From Bog-756 sp963835465 (GTDB lineage Bacteria; Actinomycetota; Acidimicrobiia; Acidimicrobiales; RAAP-2), in contig CAWIFR010000002.1 of assembly GCA_963835465.1 (NCBI GenBank), positions 1-64,000 of the forward strand: DNA of 64,000 bases, given 5' to 3'. Shown here piece by piece: positions 46,708 through 54,189 of this stretch. The position numbers and the translations under genes were made by a program. Numbering within the stretch: the stretch's first letter is position 1; every line of letters starts with the position of its first letter. The notes beneath the pieces are model-generated. The model was not told where the DNA came from, did not search any database, and saw only the letters and a program-made list of their open reading frames with translations.

Positions 46708-46757
46708 TTGATACCAGGGGGGGTATCATGGTACTGTTCACATACCCACCCAGGTAT
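46708..46757 (+). promoter_or_regulatory. Promoter with two CsoR/CstR-type operators
   Basis: A TTGATA -35-like box (46708-46713) and TACTGT -10-like box (46732-46737) are 18 bp apart. Operator 1 is ATACCAGGGGGGGTAT (46711-46726), inside the spacer. Operator 2 is ATACCCACCCAGGTAT (46742-46757), just downstream. Both fit ATACC-N6-GGTAT, the pattern shared with three other sites in this window. Confidence 0.8.
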
Positions 46758-46814
46758 ATGGGAACGCCCCCTCGGCTCGAGTGAGCGTGCCCATCCGATC
46801 AAAGGAATTCGCCC

Positions 46815-49070
46815 ATGGCCGCAACTCGAGGAACCGGACTCGACTCTCCCCAGGTGATGGTGTCGACCGAGGTCGATGAGGAGCCGACCCCGGTCGGGGG
46901 TAGGCGCGGGGAGGCCGCCGACACAGTTCACGTCGGGAGACCTAGCCCCTTCGCCCGACTCGGCAGGTGGGCCGCTACCCACTTCCGCCGCGTCCTCATC
47001 GCCTGGATCCTGGTGGTTCTCGTCTTCGGGATCTTCGCCATCCATGTGGAGAACGCATTAGCCGGCGCCGGCTGGCAGGCCTCGAGCAGCCAGTCCGTCG
47101 CAGCCCGGGCGGTCATCGAGAAGGACTTCTCCGGCCTTGGTGCCACCGGGCTGCAGGTGGTCATCGTCGACCACCACGGACCGATCGCATCGGACCCTCA
47201 GGCTCAGGCCGCCGTGGCCAAGGCGACCAGCGTGCTCCGCAACGACCCCCGGGTGTCCACCGTCGTCCCGCCCCAGGCCGGGGTCTCGATCTCGAGGGAC
47301 GGCCGGACGGCCGTCATCACCGCCGGAGCAGCGGCGGACTCGAACAAGATGGTGCAGGCCGCCGATGCTGTGCAGCCGAGACTGGCGGCCCTGTCGTCGT
47401 CAGATGTGAGCGTGACCCTGACCGGTGACAGCGCCCTATGGGCCAATTTCAACACCGCCAACCGGTCCGCCATGCTCAAATCGGAGATGTTGTCGTGGCC
47501 GGTGACGATCATCATCCTGGTGATCGCCTTCGGGAGCCTGGTGGCTGCCGGCCTCCCGCTCCTGCTCACGATGGCCGGTCTGCTGGTGGCCGCCGGCGCC
47601 CTGGTGATCACCACCAAGTTCACCCCGGTGTCGATCTGGGCACTCAACTTCGCCCTGATGTTCGCGCTAGCCCTCGGGATCGACTACGCCCTGTTCCTGG
47701 TGATGCGCTTCCGATCGGCGTTGAAACGTCGAGGGGCGGAACCCGGTGACAAGGAAGCGATCGTGGCCTCGGTGGCGGAGACGGTCGACACCGCCGGGAA
47801 GGCCGTGGCCTTCAGCGCCCTGACGGTGCTGGCCTCCTTGGCGGCCATCCTCATTGTGCCGAGCCCAGCCTTCCGGTCGATGGCTTTCGGAATCATGCTG
47901 TCGGTCATTGCCGTGCTGGCGGCCACCCTTACGCTGCTGCCGGCCGTGCTGGGCAAGCTCGGGACCAATATCAACAAGGGCACGATCCGACTGGGGCGGG
48001 GCGGACCGAAGGTGGGCGAAGGGCCTCTCGACCGGCAGCTTCACCGGTGGGGCAAGTTCCTGTGGAAGCACCCCTTCCCGGCAGGTGCCGCCGCCCTGAT
48101 CCTCCTGCTGCTGGCCGCCGCCCCGGTCATCGGGATGCGGACCAACATGCCCTCGATCACCATCGTGCCGCCCAGTGCCAACGCTCGGGTCGGCTACTAC
48201 CAGGTGACGTCCGCCTTCGGGGCCGGGGCTCCGGGCACGTTGCAGGTGGTCGTGCCGGCTGGTGAGCAAGCCAAGGCCATGGTCACGCTGGCCCATACCT
48301 CGGGGGTGGCCGGGGCCGTTCCGGGGCCGACCAACGCCGGGTGGACCCTCGACCAAGTGGTCCCGACCACCGGGCCGTCGACGACCACCACGGGTGCCAC
48401 GATCGACCACCTCCGCCAGGTTCTTCCACCCGGAACGTTGATCGGGGGGGCAGCCGCAGAGAATCACGATCTGCAGCAGACCCTGGCCTCTCACACCCCT
48501 ATCGTCCTAGCCATCCTCGGAATCCTCGGATTCCTCCTGCTCCTGATCGCCCTGGGCGCCCCCTTGGTCGCGGCCATGGGGGTGCTCATCACCGCCCTGT
48601 CGGTGGCCGGAGCCTTCGGCATCGGACGGCTCATCTTCCAGAACGGCTTCCTGGCCGGCCCGTTGGGCTTCCAGCCCCAGGGGTTCATCGACGCCTGGGC
48701 ACCGCTCTTCTTCGGGGCCATGGTGTTCGGGGTGGCCATGGACTACACGCTCTTCATGCTGTCAGCGGCCAAGGAGCGCTACGAGACGCACCCGGACCCC
48801 GAGCACGCCATGATCGGCTCGATGCGCACCTCGGGACGTGTGGTCCTGTCGGCCGCCGCTGTCATGATCGCCGTGTTCCTGACGTTCGCCCTGTCGGGAC
48901 CGCTGGCACCCAAGGAGATGGGCGTGATCCTGGCCATTGCCGTGGCCCTTGACGCCCTGGTGGTCCGGCTGGTCGTTCTGCCGGTGGTGTTGCGTCTAGG
49001 TGGGCACAGTGCCTGGCACCAGCCCAAATGGCTCGGCCGCATCCTGCCCAAGGTGCGGTTCTCGCACTGA
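46815..49070 (+). CDS. MMPL-family transporter
   Basis: This 751-residue membrane protein has the RND/MMPL fold: a first membrane segment at 65-80, a large extracytoplasmic loop, and repeated membrane blocks with the D-Y proton-relay pair A-L-G-I-D-Y-A-L-F-L and G-V-A-M-D-Y-T-L-F-M. MMPL proteins export lipids, siderophores or small molecules. Here the gene is under two CstR-type operators and followed by the repressor gene (gap 42 bases). It thus appears to be part of the sulfur-stress response, perhaps exporting a sulfur-related or thiol compound; that is an inference. An AAAGGA site precedes the ATG. Confidence 0.83.
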   Translation: MAATRGTGLDSPQVMVSTEVDEEPTPVGGRRGEAADTVHVGRPSPFARLGRWAATHFRRVLIAWILVVLVFGIFAIHVENALAGAGWQASSSQSVAARAVIEKDFSGLGATGLQVVIVDHHGPIASDPQAQAAVAKATSVLRNDPRVSTVVPPQAGVSISRDGRTAVITAGAAADSNKMVQAADAVQPRLAALSSSDVSVTLTGDSALWANFNTANRSAMLKSEMLSWPVTIIILVIAFGSLVAAGLPLLLTMAGLLVAAGALVITTKFTPVSIWALNFALMFALALGIDYALFLVMRFRSALKRRGAEPGDKEAIVASVAETVDTAGKAVAFSALTVLASLAAILIVPSPAFRSMAFGIMLSVIAVLAATLTLLPAVLGKLGTNINKGTIRLGRGGPKVGEGPLDRQLHRWGKFLWKHPFPAGAAALILLLLAAAPVIGMRTNMPSITIVPPSANARVGYYQVTSAFGAGAPGTLQVVVPAGEQAKAMVTLAHTSGVAGAVPGPTNAGWTLDQVVPTTGPSTTTTGATIDHLRQVLPPGTLIGGAAAENHDLQQTLASHTPIVLAILGILGFLLLLIALGAPLVAAMGVLITALSVAGAFGIGRLIFQNGFLAGPLGFQPQGFIDAWAPLFFGAMVFGVAMDYTLFMLSAAKERYETHPDPEHAMIGSMRTSGRVVLSAAAVMIAVFLTFALSGPLAPKEMGVILAIAVALDALVVRLVVLPVVLRLGGHSAWHQPKWLGRILPKVRFSH

Positions 49071-49112
49071 ACGAGCATCGGCAACGAGCCCCATGAGGAG
49101 AGGAGGAGAGAC

Positions 49113-49383
49113 ATGCAGCTACCCGATGAAGTGGTGGAAGACCTCCGCAAGCGGCTGCGACGCGCCGGAGGCCAGGTGCAGGCGGTGGAGGCCATGCTGG
49201 CTGAAGGTCGCGAATGCCGCGACGTCGTCACTCAGCTCAAGCGCGGCTACCAAGGCCCTCGAACAGGTGGGATTCCGTCTGATCGCCAGCGGACTTACCT
49301 ATTGCCTCGAGCACCCCGACGAAGCGGCCGAGTCCGGCTACCCCCTCGACGAGGTCCAGCGGCTGTTCACCAAGTTGGCGTGA
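49113..49383 (+). CDS. cstR: CsoR/CstR-family repressor (CstR-like), one frameshift
   Basis: The reconstructed protein of 89 residues has the DUF156 four-helix fold. An extra A at 49239-49240 breaks the frame; without it the protein reads E-C-R-D-V-V-T-Q-L-S-A-A-T-K-A-L-E-Q-V. C35 and C64 are the two conserved cysteines, 29 residues apart as in CstR (C31/C60). The histidine that Cu-sensing CsoR has four residues before the second Cys is Gly60 here. That fits a persulfide sensor which forms a trisulfide or disulfide and releases the operator. The sulfur genes nearby carry ATACC-N6-GGTAT sites. An AGGAGAGGAGGAGAG site precedes the ATG. Confidence 0.8.
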
Positions 49384-49427
49384 GCAGCGAAGCCCAACGC
49401 CGATCAACCAGAGAAGGAGCAGGAACC

Positions 49428-49643
49428 ATGGAATTCTCCAAGTTCATGGCATCAACGGCAGGGAGGGCCGTCCGGGTCATTGCCGGTGTGGCGCTGATCG
49501 TGGTCGGTGGCTTGCTGGGTGGAGGTTGGTGGTTGCTCGCCGTCGGCGGCCTGGTCCCACTGGCTGCCGGCGCCCTCGACGTCTGCCTGTTCAACGTGCT
49601 GTTCGGACAGCCGCTCAGCGGCAAGGCCGTCCGGGCCAGCTGA
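49428..49643 (+). CDS. DUF2892 small membrane protein
   Basis: A 71-residue protein with two hydrophobic stretches (A-V-R-V-I-A-G-V-A-L-I-V-V-G-G-L-L and W-W-L-L-A-V-G-G-L-V-P-L-A-A-G) and a Cys in L-D-V-C-L-F. It is of the DUF2892/YgaP-like membrane class, which is often linked with rhodanese domains in sulfur metabolism. GAAGGAGCAGG precedes the ATG. It lies 44 bases after the repressor gene. A direct role in sulfur transport is not shown. Confidence 0.8.
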   Translation: MEFSKFMASTAGRAVRVIAGVALIVVGGLLGGGWWLLAVGGLVPLAAGALDVCLFNVLFGQPLSGKAVRAS

Positions 49644-49711
49644 CACCCCCTGAGCAGGTGGCGACCCGACGTCGGGCCGCGTCCGCCCTCGCCGATCCGA
49701 GAGGTGACCAC

Positions 49712-50368
49712 ATGAGTAGGAGGACGGACCCGACCATCGAGGTCTTCGCCGACATCTGGTGTCCCTTTGCCCATGTCGGGCTGCGGGCGATCGAAGAGCA
49801 ACGCGCCCGTGCCGTCCGAAGCGACGTGGTGATCCGGGTGCGGGCCTGGCCGCTCGAGTTGGTGAACGGGGCGCCGCTGGACCCCGGCGTGACCGAGGAG
49901 CATGCCAACGACCTGCGGAATCAGGTGGCACCGGACCTGTTCGCGCACCTCGACGTCGACCGGTTCCCGACCTCGACCCTCGAGGCCTTGGCCTTGGCCA
50001 ACCGGGCCTACCGGTCGGACCTCGGTCTCGGTGAGCGGGTGAGCTTCGCCCTCCGGGACGCCCTCTTCGAAGAGGGCAGGGACATCTCGGACCCGGCGAC
50101 CCTCGAATACCTGGCCCATGACCTCGGTGTCGCCATGCCCGACGAGACCGACCTGGCCGCCGTGGTGGCGGACTGGGACGAAGGCCGTCGGCGTGGCGTC
50201 CGCGGATCCCCGCACTTCTTCTGTGATGACACCGACGTGTTCTGCCCGTCGCTTGACATCACCAAGGACCCCGCAGAGGGGTTGTCGATCGTTCGAGACG
50301 TGTCGCGGTTGACGGCGTTCGTGGAGCGGTGCCTGGCCCGACCCGGTCCGGTGCGACCGTCAGCCTGA
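49712..50368 (+). CDS. DsbA/FrnE-like thioredoxin-fold protein with CxxA active site
   Basis: A 218-residue DsbA-family protein (2-hydroxychromene-2-carboxylate isomerase/FrnE type). The active-site loop reads I-W-C-P-F-A-H-V-G, so the second Cys of the C-x-x-C is Ala. The cis-Pro loop is V-R-G-S-P-H-F-F. Thus it cannot form an intramolecular disulfide and may act as a monothiol or a glutathione-type isomerase. A pair of further cysteines lies in F-F-C-D-D-T-D-V-F-C. It is co-transcribed with the repressor and DUF2892 genes and ends just before the SQR promoter. Confidence 0.75.
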   Translation: MSRRTDPTIEVFADIWCPFAHVGLRAIEEQRARAVRSDVVIRVRAWPLELVNGAPLDPGVTEEHANDLRNQVAPDLFAHLDVDRFPTSTLEALALANRAYRSDLGLGERVSFALRDALFEEGRDISDPATLEYLAHDLGVAMPDETDLAAVVADWDEGRRRGVRGSPHFFCDDTDVFCPSLDITKDPAEGLSIVRDVSRLTAFVERCLARPGPVRPSA

Positions 50369-50371
50369 GTG

Positions 50372-50400
50372 TTGATACCCTATGGGGTATGTGGTAGGTT
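50372..50400 (+). promoter_or_regulatory. SQR promoter with embedded CstR-type operator
   Basis: TTGATA (50372-50377), 17 bp spacer, TAGGTT (50395-50400). The operator ATACCCTATGGGGTAT (50375-50390) overlaps the -35 box and fills the spacer, so bound repressor would block polymerase. Confidence 0.85.
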
Positions 50401-50429
50401 GGGTTCAACGCAGCAGATGGAGGTAGGAG

Positions 50430-51887
50430 ATGGCACGAGTCGTAGTCCTGGGCGGAGGGATCGCCGGCCATACGGCAGCCCTCCACCTCTCCCGGATGCT
50501 GAAGCGGTCCGATGAGGTGGTGGTGGTCACGCCGAACTCGAACTGGAACTGGATCCCCTCGAACATCTGGGTCGGGGTCGGCAAGATGAAGACCGAGCAG
50601 GTGACCTTCAGGCTCGCTCCGATCTACAAGCGCAGGGGCATCGGCTACCAGCAAGCCCTGGCCACCACCATCCACCCTGAGGGCGACTCGACACACGACT
50701 CGCCCTATGTCGAGTTGACCTACACCGATCCGGTGCGTTCGGGCGAGCATGGCGAGCTGGCCTACGATTACCTCATCAACGCCACGGGCCCGAAGCTCAA
50801 CTTCGGGGCTACCCCGGGCCTTGGTCCCGACGGCCACTCCCATTCGGTATGCACCTCGGGCCATGCCGTCGAGGCGTCGGCGGCCCTGCAGGCGTCGATC
50901 GCCAAGATGAAGCAGGGTGATCACCAGGTCATCGTCGTCGGGATGGGACATGGGACGTGCACGTGCGAGGGTGCGGCCTTTGAGTACACGTTCAATGTCG
51001 AGCACGAAGTGCGCCAGGCCGGAGTGCGGGAGTTGGCCGACATCGTCTACCTGACCAATGAACATGAGCTCGGAGACTTCGGGGTCGGGGGTCTGACCTT
51101 CACCCAACAGGGCTTCCAGACCACGTCGAAGCTGTGGACTGAGTCGCTCTTCCGGGAGCGGGGGATTCGTGCGATCACCGGCGCCCATGTGACCGGCGTC
51201 GAGGAGGGCATGGTCCACTACGAGCAGTTGGACGGCACCAGCAATACGCTGGCATTCGACTTCGCCATGCTCCTCCCTCCCTTCCGTGGGGTCGATCTCC
51301 AAGCATTCGACAAAGAGGGTGGGGACATCAGCACCGAGCTCTTCGCCCCCAGCGGGTTCATGAAGGTCGACGCCGACTACACGGCCAAGCCCTTCGACGA
51401 GTGGCGAGCCGAGGACTGGCCCCGGACCTACCAGGTGCCGCGGTTCCCCAACATCTTCGCGGTAGGGATCGCCTTCGCACCGCCCCATCAGATCTCACAA
51501 CCACGGACCTCGCCTCACGGGACGGTCATCGCCCCATCGCCGCCGCGTACGGGCATGCCGTCGGGGATCATGGGCAAGCTGGCCGCCACCAACATCGTTG
51601 CCATGATCAAGGACGGCCCCTCGGTACAGGTCCAGTCGGGCTCGATGGCTGACATGGCGGCAGCGTGTGTCGCCTCGGCGGGTTCTGGGCTACGCCAGGG
51701 GAGTGCGGCCTCGATGACGATGTACCCGGTCGTGCCCGACCTGGTGAAGTACCCGGGCACAGGGCGCAGCCTGAAGGACACCTTCGGTGAGATCGGCTTG
51801 GCTGGGCACTGGATCAAGCTGGCTCTCCACTACATGTTCATCTACAAGGCCAAGGCCCGCCCGGGCTGGCATCTGATCCCCGAGTAG
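50430..51887 (+). CDS. sqr: Sulfide:quinone oxidoreductase-like flavoprotein
   Basis: This 485-residue FAD protein begins with the Rossmann motif G-G-G-I-A-G-H-T-A-A. Candidate redox cysteines are C141 in S-V-C-T-S-G and C177/C179 in G-T-C-T-C-E, and C413 lies near the end. The third canonical SQR Cys (in N-I-F-A-V-G-x-C) is absent: the motif reads F-A-V-G-I-A. It is therefore an atypical SQR. SQR oxidises sulfide to persulfide and passes electrons to quinone on the membrane; the amphipathic C-terminus (H-W-I-K-L-A-L-H-Y-M-F-I-Y-K) may bind the membrane. GGAGGTAGGAG precedes the ATG, under a CstR operator. Confidence 0.82.
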   Translation: MARVVVLGGGIAGHTAALHLSRMLKRSDEVVVVTPNSNWNWIPSNIWVGVGKMKTEQVTFRLAPIYKRRGIGYQQALATTIHPEGDSTHDSPYVELTYTDPVRSGEHGELAYDYLINATGPKLNFGATPGLGPDGHSHSVCTSGHAVEASAALQASIAKMKQGDHQVIVVGMGHGTCTCEGAAFEYTFNVEHEVRQAGVRELADIVYLTNEHELGDFGVGGLTFTQQGFQTTSKLWTESLFRERGIRAITGAHVTGVEEGMVHYEQLDGTSNTLAFDFAMLLPPFRGVDLQAFDKEGGDISTELFAPSGFMKVDADYTAKPFDEWRAEDWPRTYQVPRFPNIFAVGIAFAPPHQISQPRTSPHGTVIAPSPPRTGMPSGIMGKLAATNIVAMIKDGPSVQVQSGSMADMAAACVASAGSGLRQGSAASMTMYPVVPDLVKYPGTGRSLKDTFGEIGLAGHWIKLALHYMFIYKAKARPGWHLIPE

Positions 51888-51900
51888 GAGAGGAGAAACG

Positions 51901-52047
51901 ATGGACCACACTGCTGACGACATCGCCAGTGCACCGCTACCGACGGCCAAGACCCTTCGGGCCCGCACGAGCCTGATCGCCCAGTTCGGGCGCTTCCTCG
52001 CCATCAACCTGAAGATGGCGAAGATCATCCGCAAAGAGCACCGCTGA
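51901..52047 (+). CDS. Small SQR-associated protein (48 aa)
   Basis: A 48-residue product begins 13 bases after the SQR stop with a good GAGAGGAG ribosome site. It has an acidic N-terminus and a basic amphipathic helix: R-A-R-T-S-L-I-A-Q-F-G-R-F-L-A-I-N-L-K-M. No cysteine is present. I do not recognise it; a role with SQR at the membrane surface is a guess from position. A gene this short is easily missed in annotation. Confidence 0.65.
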   Translation: MDHTADDIASAPLPTAKTLRARTSLIAQFGRFLAINLKMAKIIRKEHR

Positions 52048-52083
52048 CCACATCGGCAGCCGAATCGAAGAGAGGATCGAACC

Positions 52084-52239
52084 TTGTGTACAGCAGCGAC
52101 ATGCAAGCAGTGCGGCCGTCCGTCCTGGAAGGGGTGCGGCATGCACGTGGAGCAGGTGCTGGGCCACGTCGACCCGGCGGATCGCTGCCAGGGCCACTCA
52201 CGTACGGCGACGAAGGGACGACGCTGGTTCGGTCGATGA
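52084..52239 (+). CDS. Small Cys-rich putative zinc protein (51 aa)
   Basis: Starting from TTG at 52084, the 51-residue product reads (M)C-T-A-A-T-C-K-Q-C-G-R-P-S-W-K-G-C-G-M-H-V-E-Q-V. It matches a small family that begins M-C-x-x-x-T-C-x-x-C-G-x-x-x-W-x-G-C-G-x-H and has a later Cys, probably a zinc knuckle. GAGAGGATC precedes it. It lies 36 bases after the 48-residue gene, in the same transcript. The function is unknown; the family is widespread. Confidence 0.72.
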   Translation: MCTAATCKQCGRPSWKGCGMHVEQVLGHVDPADRCQGHSRTATKGRRWFGR

Positions 52240-52357
52240 GTCCGAGCCCAGGGGAACGGCCGGACCCGACCGCGGAAGCCGGCAGTGGGAGGTGGGTCTC
52301 AGCGGATGACGTACCAGTTCGTCGCCTCTCGGGGCCCGACCCTCAGGAGGTGTGAAC

Positions 52358-52963
52358 GTGGACAGTCGACAGTGGGACGAGCGCTACAGCGGCGACGAGC
52401 TGGTGTGGACGAGTACGCCCAACCAGTTCCTGGTCGGCGAAGCTGCCGGCCTACCGGCCGGTCGGGCCGTCGACCTCGCGTGCGGCGAGGGTCGCAATTC
52501 TATCTGGCTCGCCGAGCAGGGTTGGGTGGTGACAGGCGTCGACTTCTCGCCCGTCGGTCTGGCCAAGGCCAAGAGGTTTGCTGACCTCTGGAACGTGGAG
52601 GTGACCTGGGTCGAATCCGCGGTAGAGGAGTGGACACCACCACCGGCTGGCTTCGACCTGGTTGTCATGTGCTATCTCCAACTTCCCCAGCCGAACCGGT
52701 CGGCGGCCCTCGCCGTAGCGGCCTCCGCCGTAGCACCAGGTGGCACCCTGCTCGTCATCGCCCACGACATCGACAACCTGAACCGGGGGTATGGGGGCCC
52801 ACAGAACCCTGATGTGCTCTACCGGGTCAGCGAGGTGACGGGTGTGGCGGTCGAGGCCGGTCTGACCTTGGAGCGGGCCGAGCAGGCCGTCCGTGTCGTG
52901 GACACCGGCGATGGCTCGAAAGATGCGATCGACACGGTCGTCCGCGCCAAACGTCCTTTCTGA
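52358..52963 (+). CDS. TehB-like class I methyltransferase (sulfur operon)
   Basis: A 201-residue SAM methyltransferase: motif I V-D-L-A-C-G-E-G-R-N-S, with W-L-A-E-Q-G-W-V-V-T-G-V-D-F-S, and motif III A-P-G-G-T-L-L-V-I-A. This is the TehB/thiol-methyltransferase class, some of which methylate selenide, tellurite or sulfide-type substrates. GTG 52358 has AGGAGG at seven bases; GTG 52352 is too near it. It ends the SQR transcript. A role in thiol or H2S methylation is plausible but inferred. Confidence 0.78.
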   Translation: MDSRQWDERYSGDELVWTSTPNQFLVGEAAGLPAGRAVDLACGEGRNSIWLAEQGWVVTGVDFSPVGLAKAKRFADLWNVEVTWVESAVEEWTPPPAGFDLVVMCYLQLPQPNRSAALAVAASAVAPGGTLLVIAHDIDNLNRGYGGPQNPDVLYRVSEVTGVAVEAGLTLERAEQAVRVVDTGDGSKDAIDTVVRAKRPF

Positions 52964-53079
52964 ATCCCCGAGCAGGCGGCGCCCGGATCTGACAGGCAGT
53001 GGTGATCCGGTGCTTCCGGCCAGGCGTCCTCGTGCCGATTCTCCCGACCTGCTCCACGTGCGGTCGGAGCCCCGATGGA

Positions 53080-53095
53080 ATACCCTATGGGGTAT
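53080..53095. promoter_or_regulatory. CstR-type operator before thioredoxin gene
   Basis: ATACCCTATGGGGTAT, identical to the sites before SQR and the dioxygenase. It lies 39 bases upstream of the thioredoxin start; the promoter boxes beside it are weaker than at SQR. Confidence 0.85.
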
Positions 53096-53133
53096 CGTGG
53101 TTGTACCAGGTGGATTCGAAAAAGGAGAGGTCC

Positions 53134-53511
53134 ATGGCAACCGTTGAACTAACGAAAGAGAACTTCACAGACGTGGTGCGTGACAATGGCATCGTGTTTG
53201 TCGACTTCTGGGCGTCGTGGTGCGGGCCGTGCAAGGCATTCGCCCCGGTCTTCGAGGCAGCGTCCGAGCAGAATCCCGGGATCGTGTTCGGGAAGGTGGA
53301 TACCGAGGCTCAGTTCGAATTGGCTGGCTCATTCGGTATCCGCTCCATTCCCACGCTGATGATCTTCCGCGACGAGATCCTGGTGTTCTCCCAGCCGGGG
53401 GCTATCCCGGGCAGCGCTCTTGACGATCTCATCGCCCAAGCCGAAGGGCTCGACATGGACGAAGTGCGTCGTCAGGTGGGCCTCCAGCAAAGTTCGCCGA
53501 GTGCGTCGTGA
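53134..53511 (+). CDS. Thioredoxin
   Basis: A 125-residue thioredoxin with active site W-C-G-P-C (C30, C33) and the cis-Pro S-I-P-T-L. It keeps cysteines reduced and can reduce persulfides. AAAGGAGAGG precedes the ATG; the frame is open further upstream but lacks a signal. It stands under a CstR operator with the DUF302 gene 70 bases downstream, so it is probably a dedicated thioredoxin of the sulfur response. Confidence 0.9.
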   Translation: MATVELTKENFTDVVRDNGIVFVDFWASWCGPCKAFAPVFEAASEQNPGIVFGKVDTEAQFELAGSFGIRSIPTLMIFRDEILVFSQPGAIPGSALDDLIAQAEGLDMDEVRRQVGLQQSSPSAS

Positions 53512-53581
53512 GGCGGCCGTGCGGTTCTGTAGGCCTGTCGTGTGATTGTGCCTTCCGGCGACGTTCGGGTGACCCCAGAAC

Positions 53582-53989
53582 ATGGATTGCCCGGTGACGT
53601 CGTTCGACGTGGTCTTGGATCTGTCCGTCGAGGACGCGGAGTCAGCCGTCCGTGCTGCGCTTGCCCAGCATGGATTCGGCGTGCTGACGGAGATCGACAT
53701 GGCGGCCGCTTTCAAGGCGAAACTCGGGGTTGACCGTGCTCCACTCAAGATCCTCGGGGCGTGCAACCCGGGATTCGCCTACCAGGCGACGCTCATCGAT
53801 CCTGCGGCCAGCCTGGCTCTTCCATGCAATGTGGTTCTCGAGGGGGTCGGCAGTTCGACTCGGGTGGCCATCGCCGATCCGCGTGACCTGATGACCGACC
53901 TCGAGCTGAACGAGTTGGCGGAAGAAGTGGCGACCCGCCTCCAGGAAGTCGTCGTGACCCTGCAGAGGAGTTCGCTCAACTCGCCCTGA
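53582..53989 (+). CDS. DUF302 family protein
   Basis: A 135-residue protein of the DUF302 family: A-L-A-Q-H-G-F-G-V-L-T-E-I-D near residue 30, L-K-I-L-G-A-C-N-P near 60, L-P-C-N-V-V-L near 80. The two cysteines (in G-A-C-N-P and L-P-C-N-V) are conserved in many members. DUF302 genes are often beside sulfur and heavy-metal genes; the function is unknown. The start is ATG 53582 with a weak site; GTG 53594 is an alternative. It ends facing the TauE gene. Confidence 0.8.
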   Translation: MDCPVTSFDVVLDLSVEDAESAVRAALAQHGFGVLTEIDMAAAFKAKLGVDRAPLKILGACNPGFAYQATLIDPAASLALPCNVVLEGVGSSTRVAIADPRDLMTDLELNELAEEVATRLQEVVVTLQRSSLNSP

Positions 53990-54189
53990 TCCGAGGTTGG
54001 TTCGGGTGGTGCGGTGCTGAGCGGGTGAGCCGGCAGCGTGACGGCGTGCCGCACCGTGACGGTGTGCCGCACCGGTGGCCCGGTCGCCGCGGTGGTCCGA
54101 CCGAGCAATGCAGTGGGTGCGTCTCTGTGTTCGGATCACACCCGAACGACTGGCAGGTGGTCCCGGTCATCGCGCGCTGGAACCGGTCC

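Larger units (their letters stand above)
46421..46814. other. Region with hairpins and the MMPL promoter
   Basis: Holds a double hairpin (46619-46673), then two ATACC-N6-GGTAT operators and the promoter of the MMPL gene (46708-46757), and the MMPL leader with an AAAGGA ribosome site. No gene is seen. Confidence 0.7.

Noticed and set aside
16328..49383. Programmed frameshifting as the cause of the many frame breaks
   Set aside because: There are no shared slippery sites with stimulatory hairpins, the breaks occur in unrelated housekeeping genes, and most are +1 changes in plain sequence.
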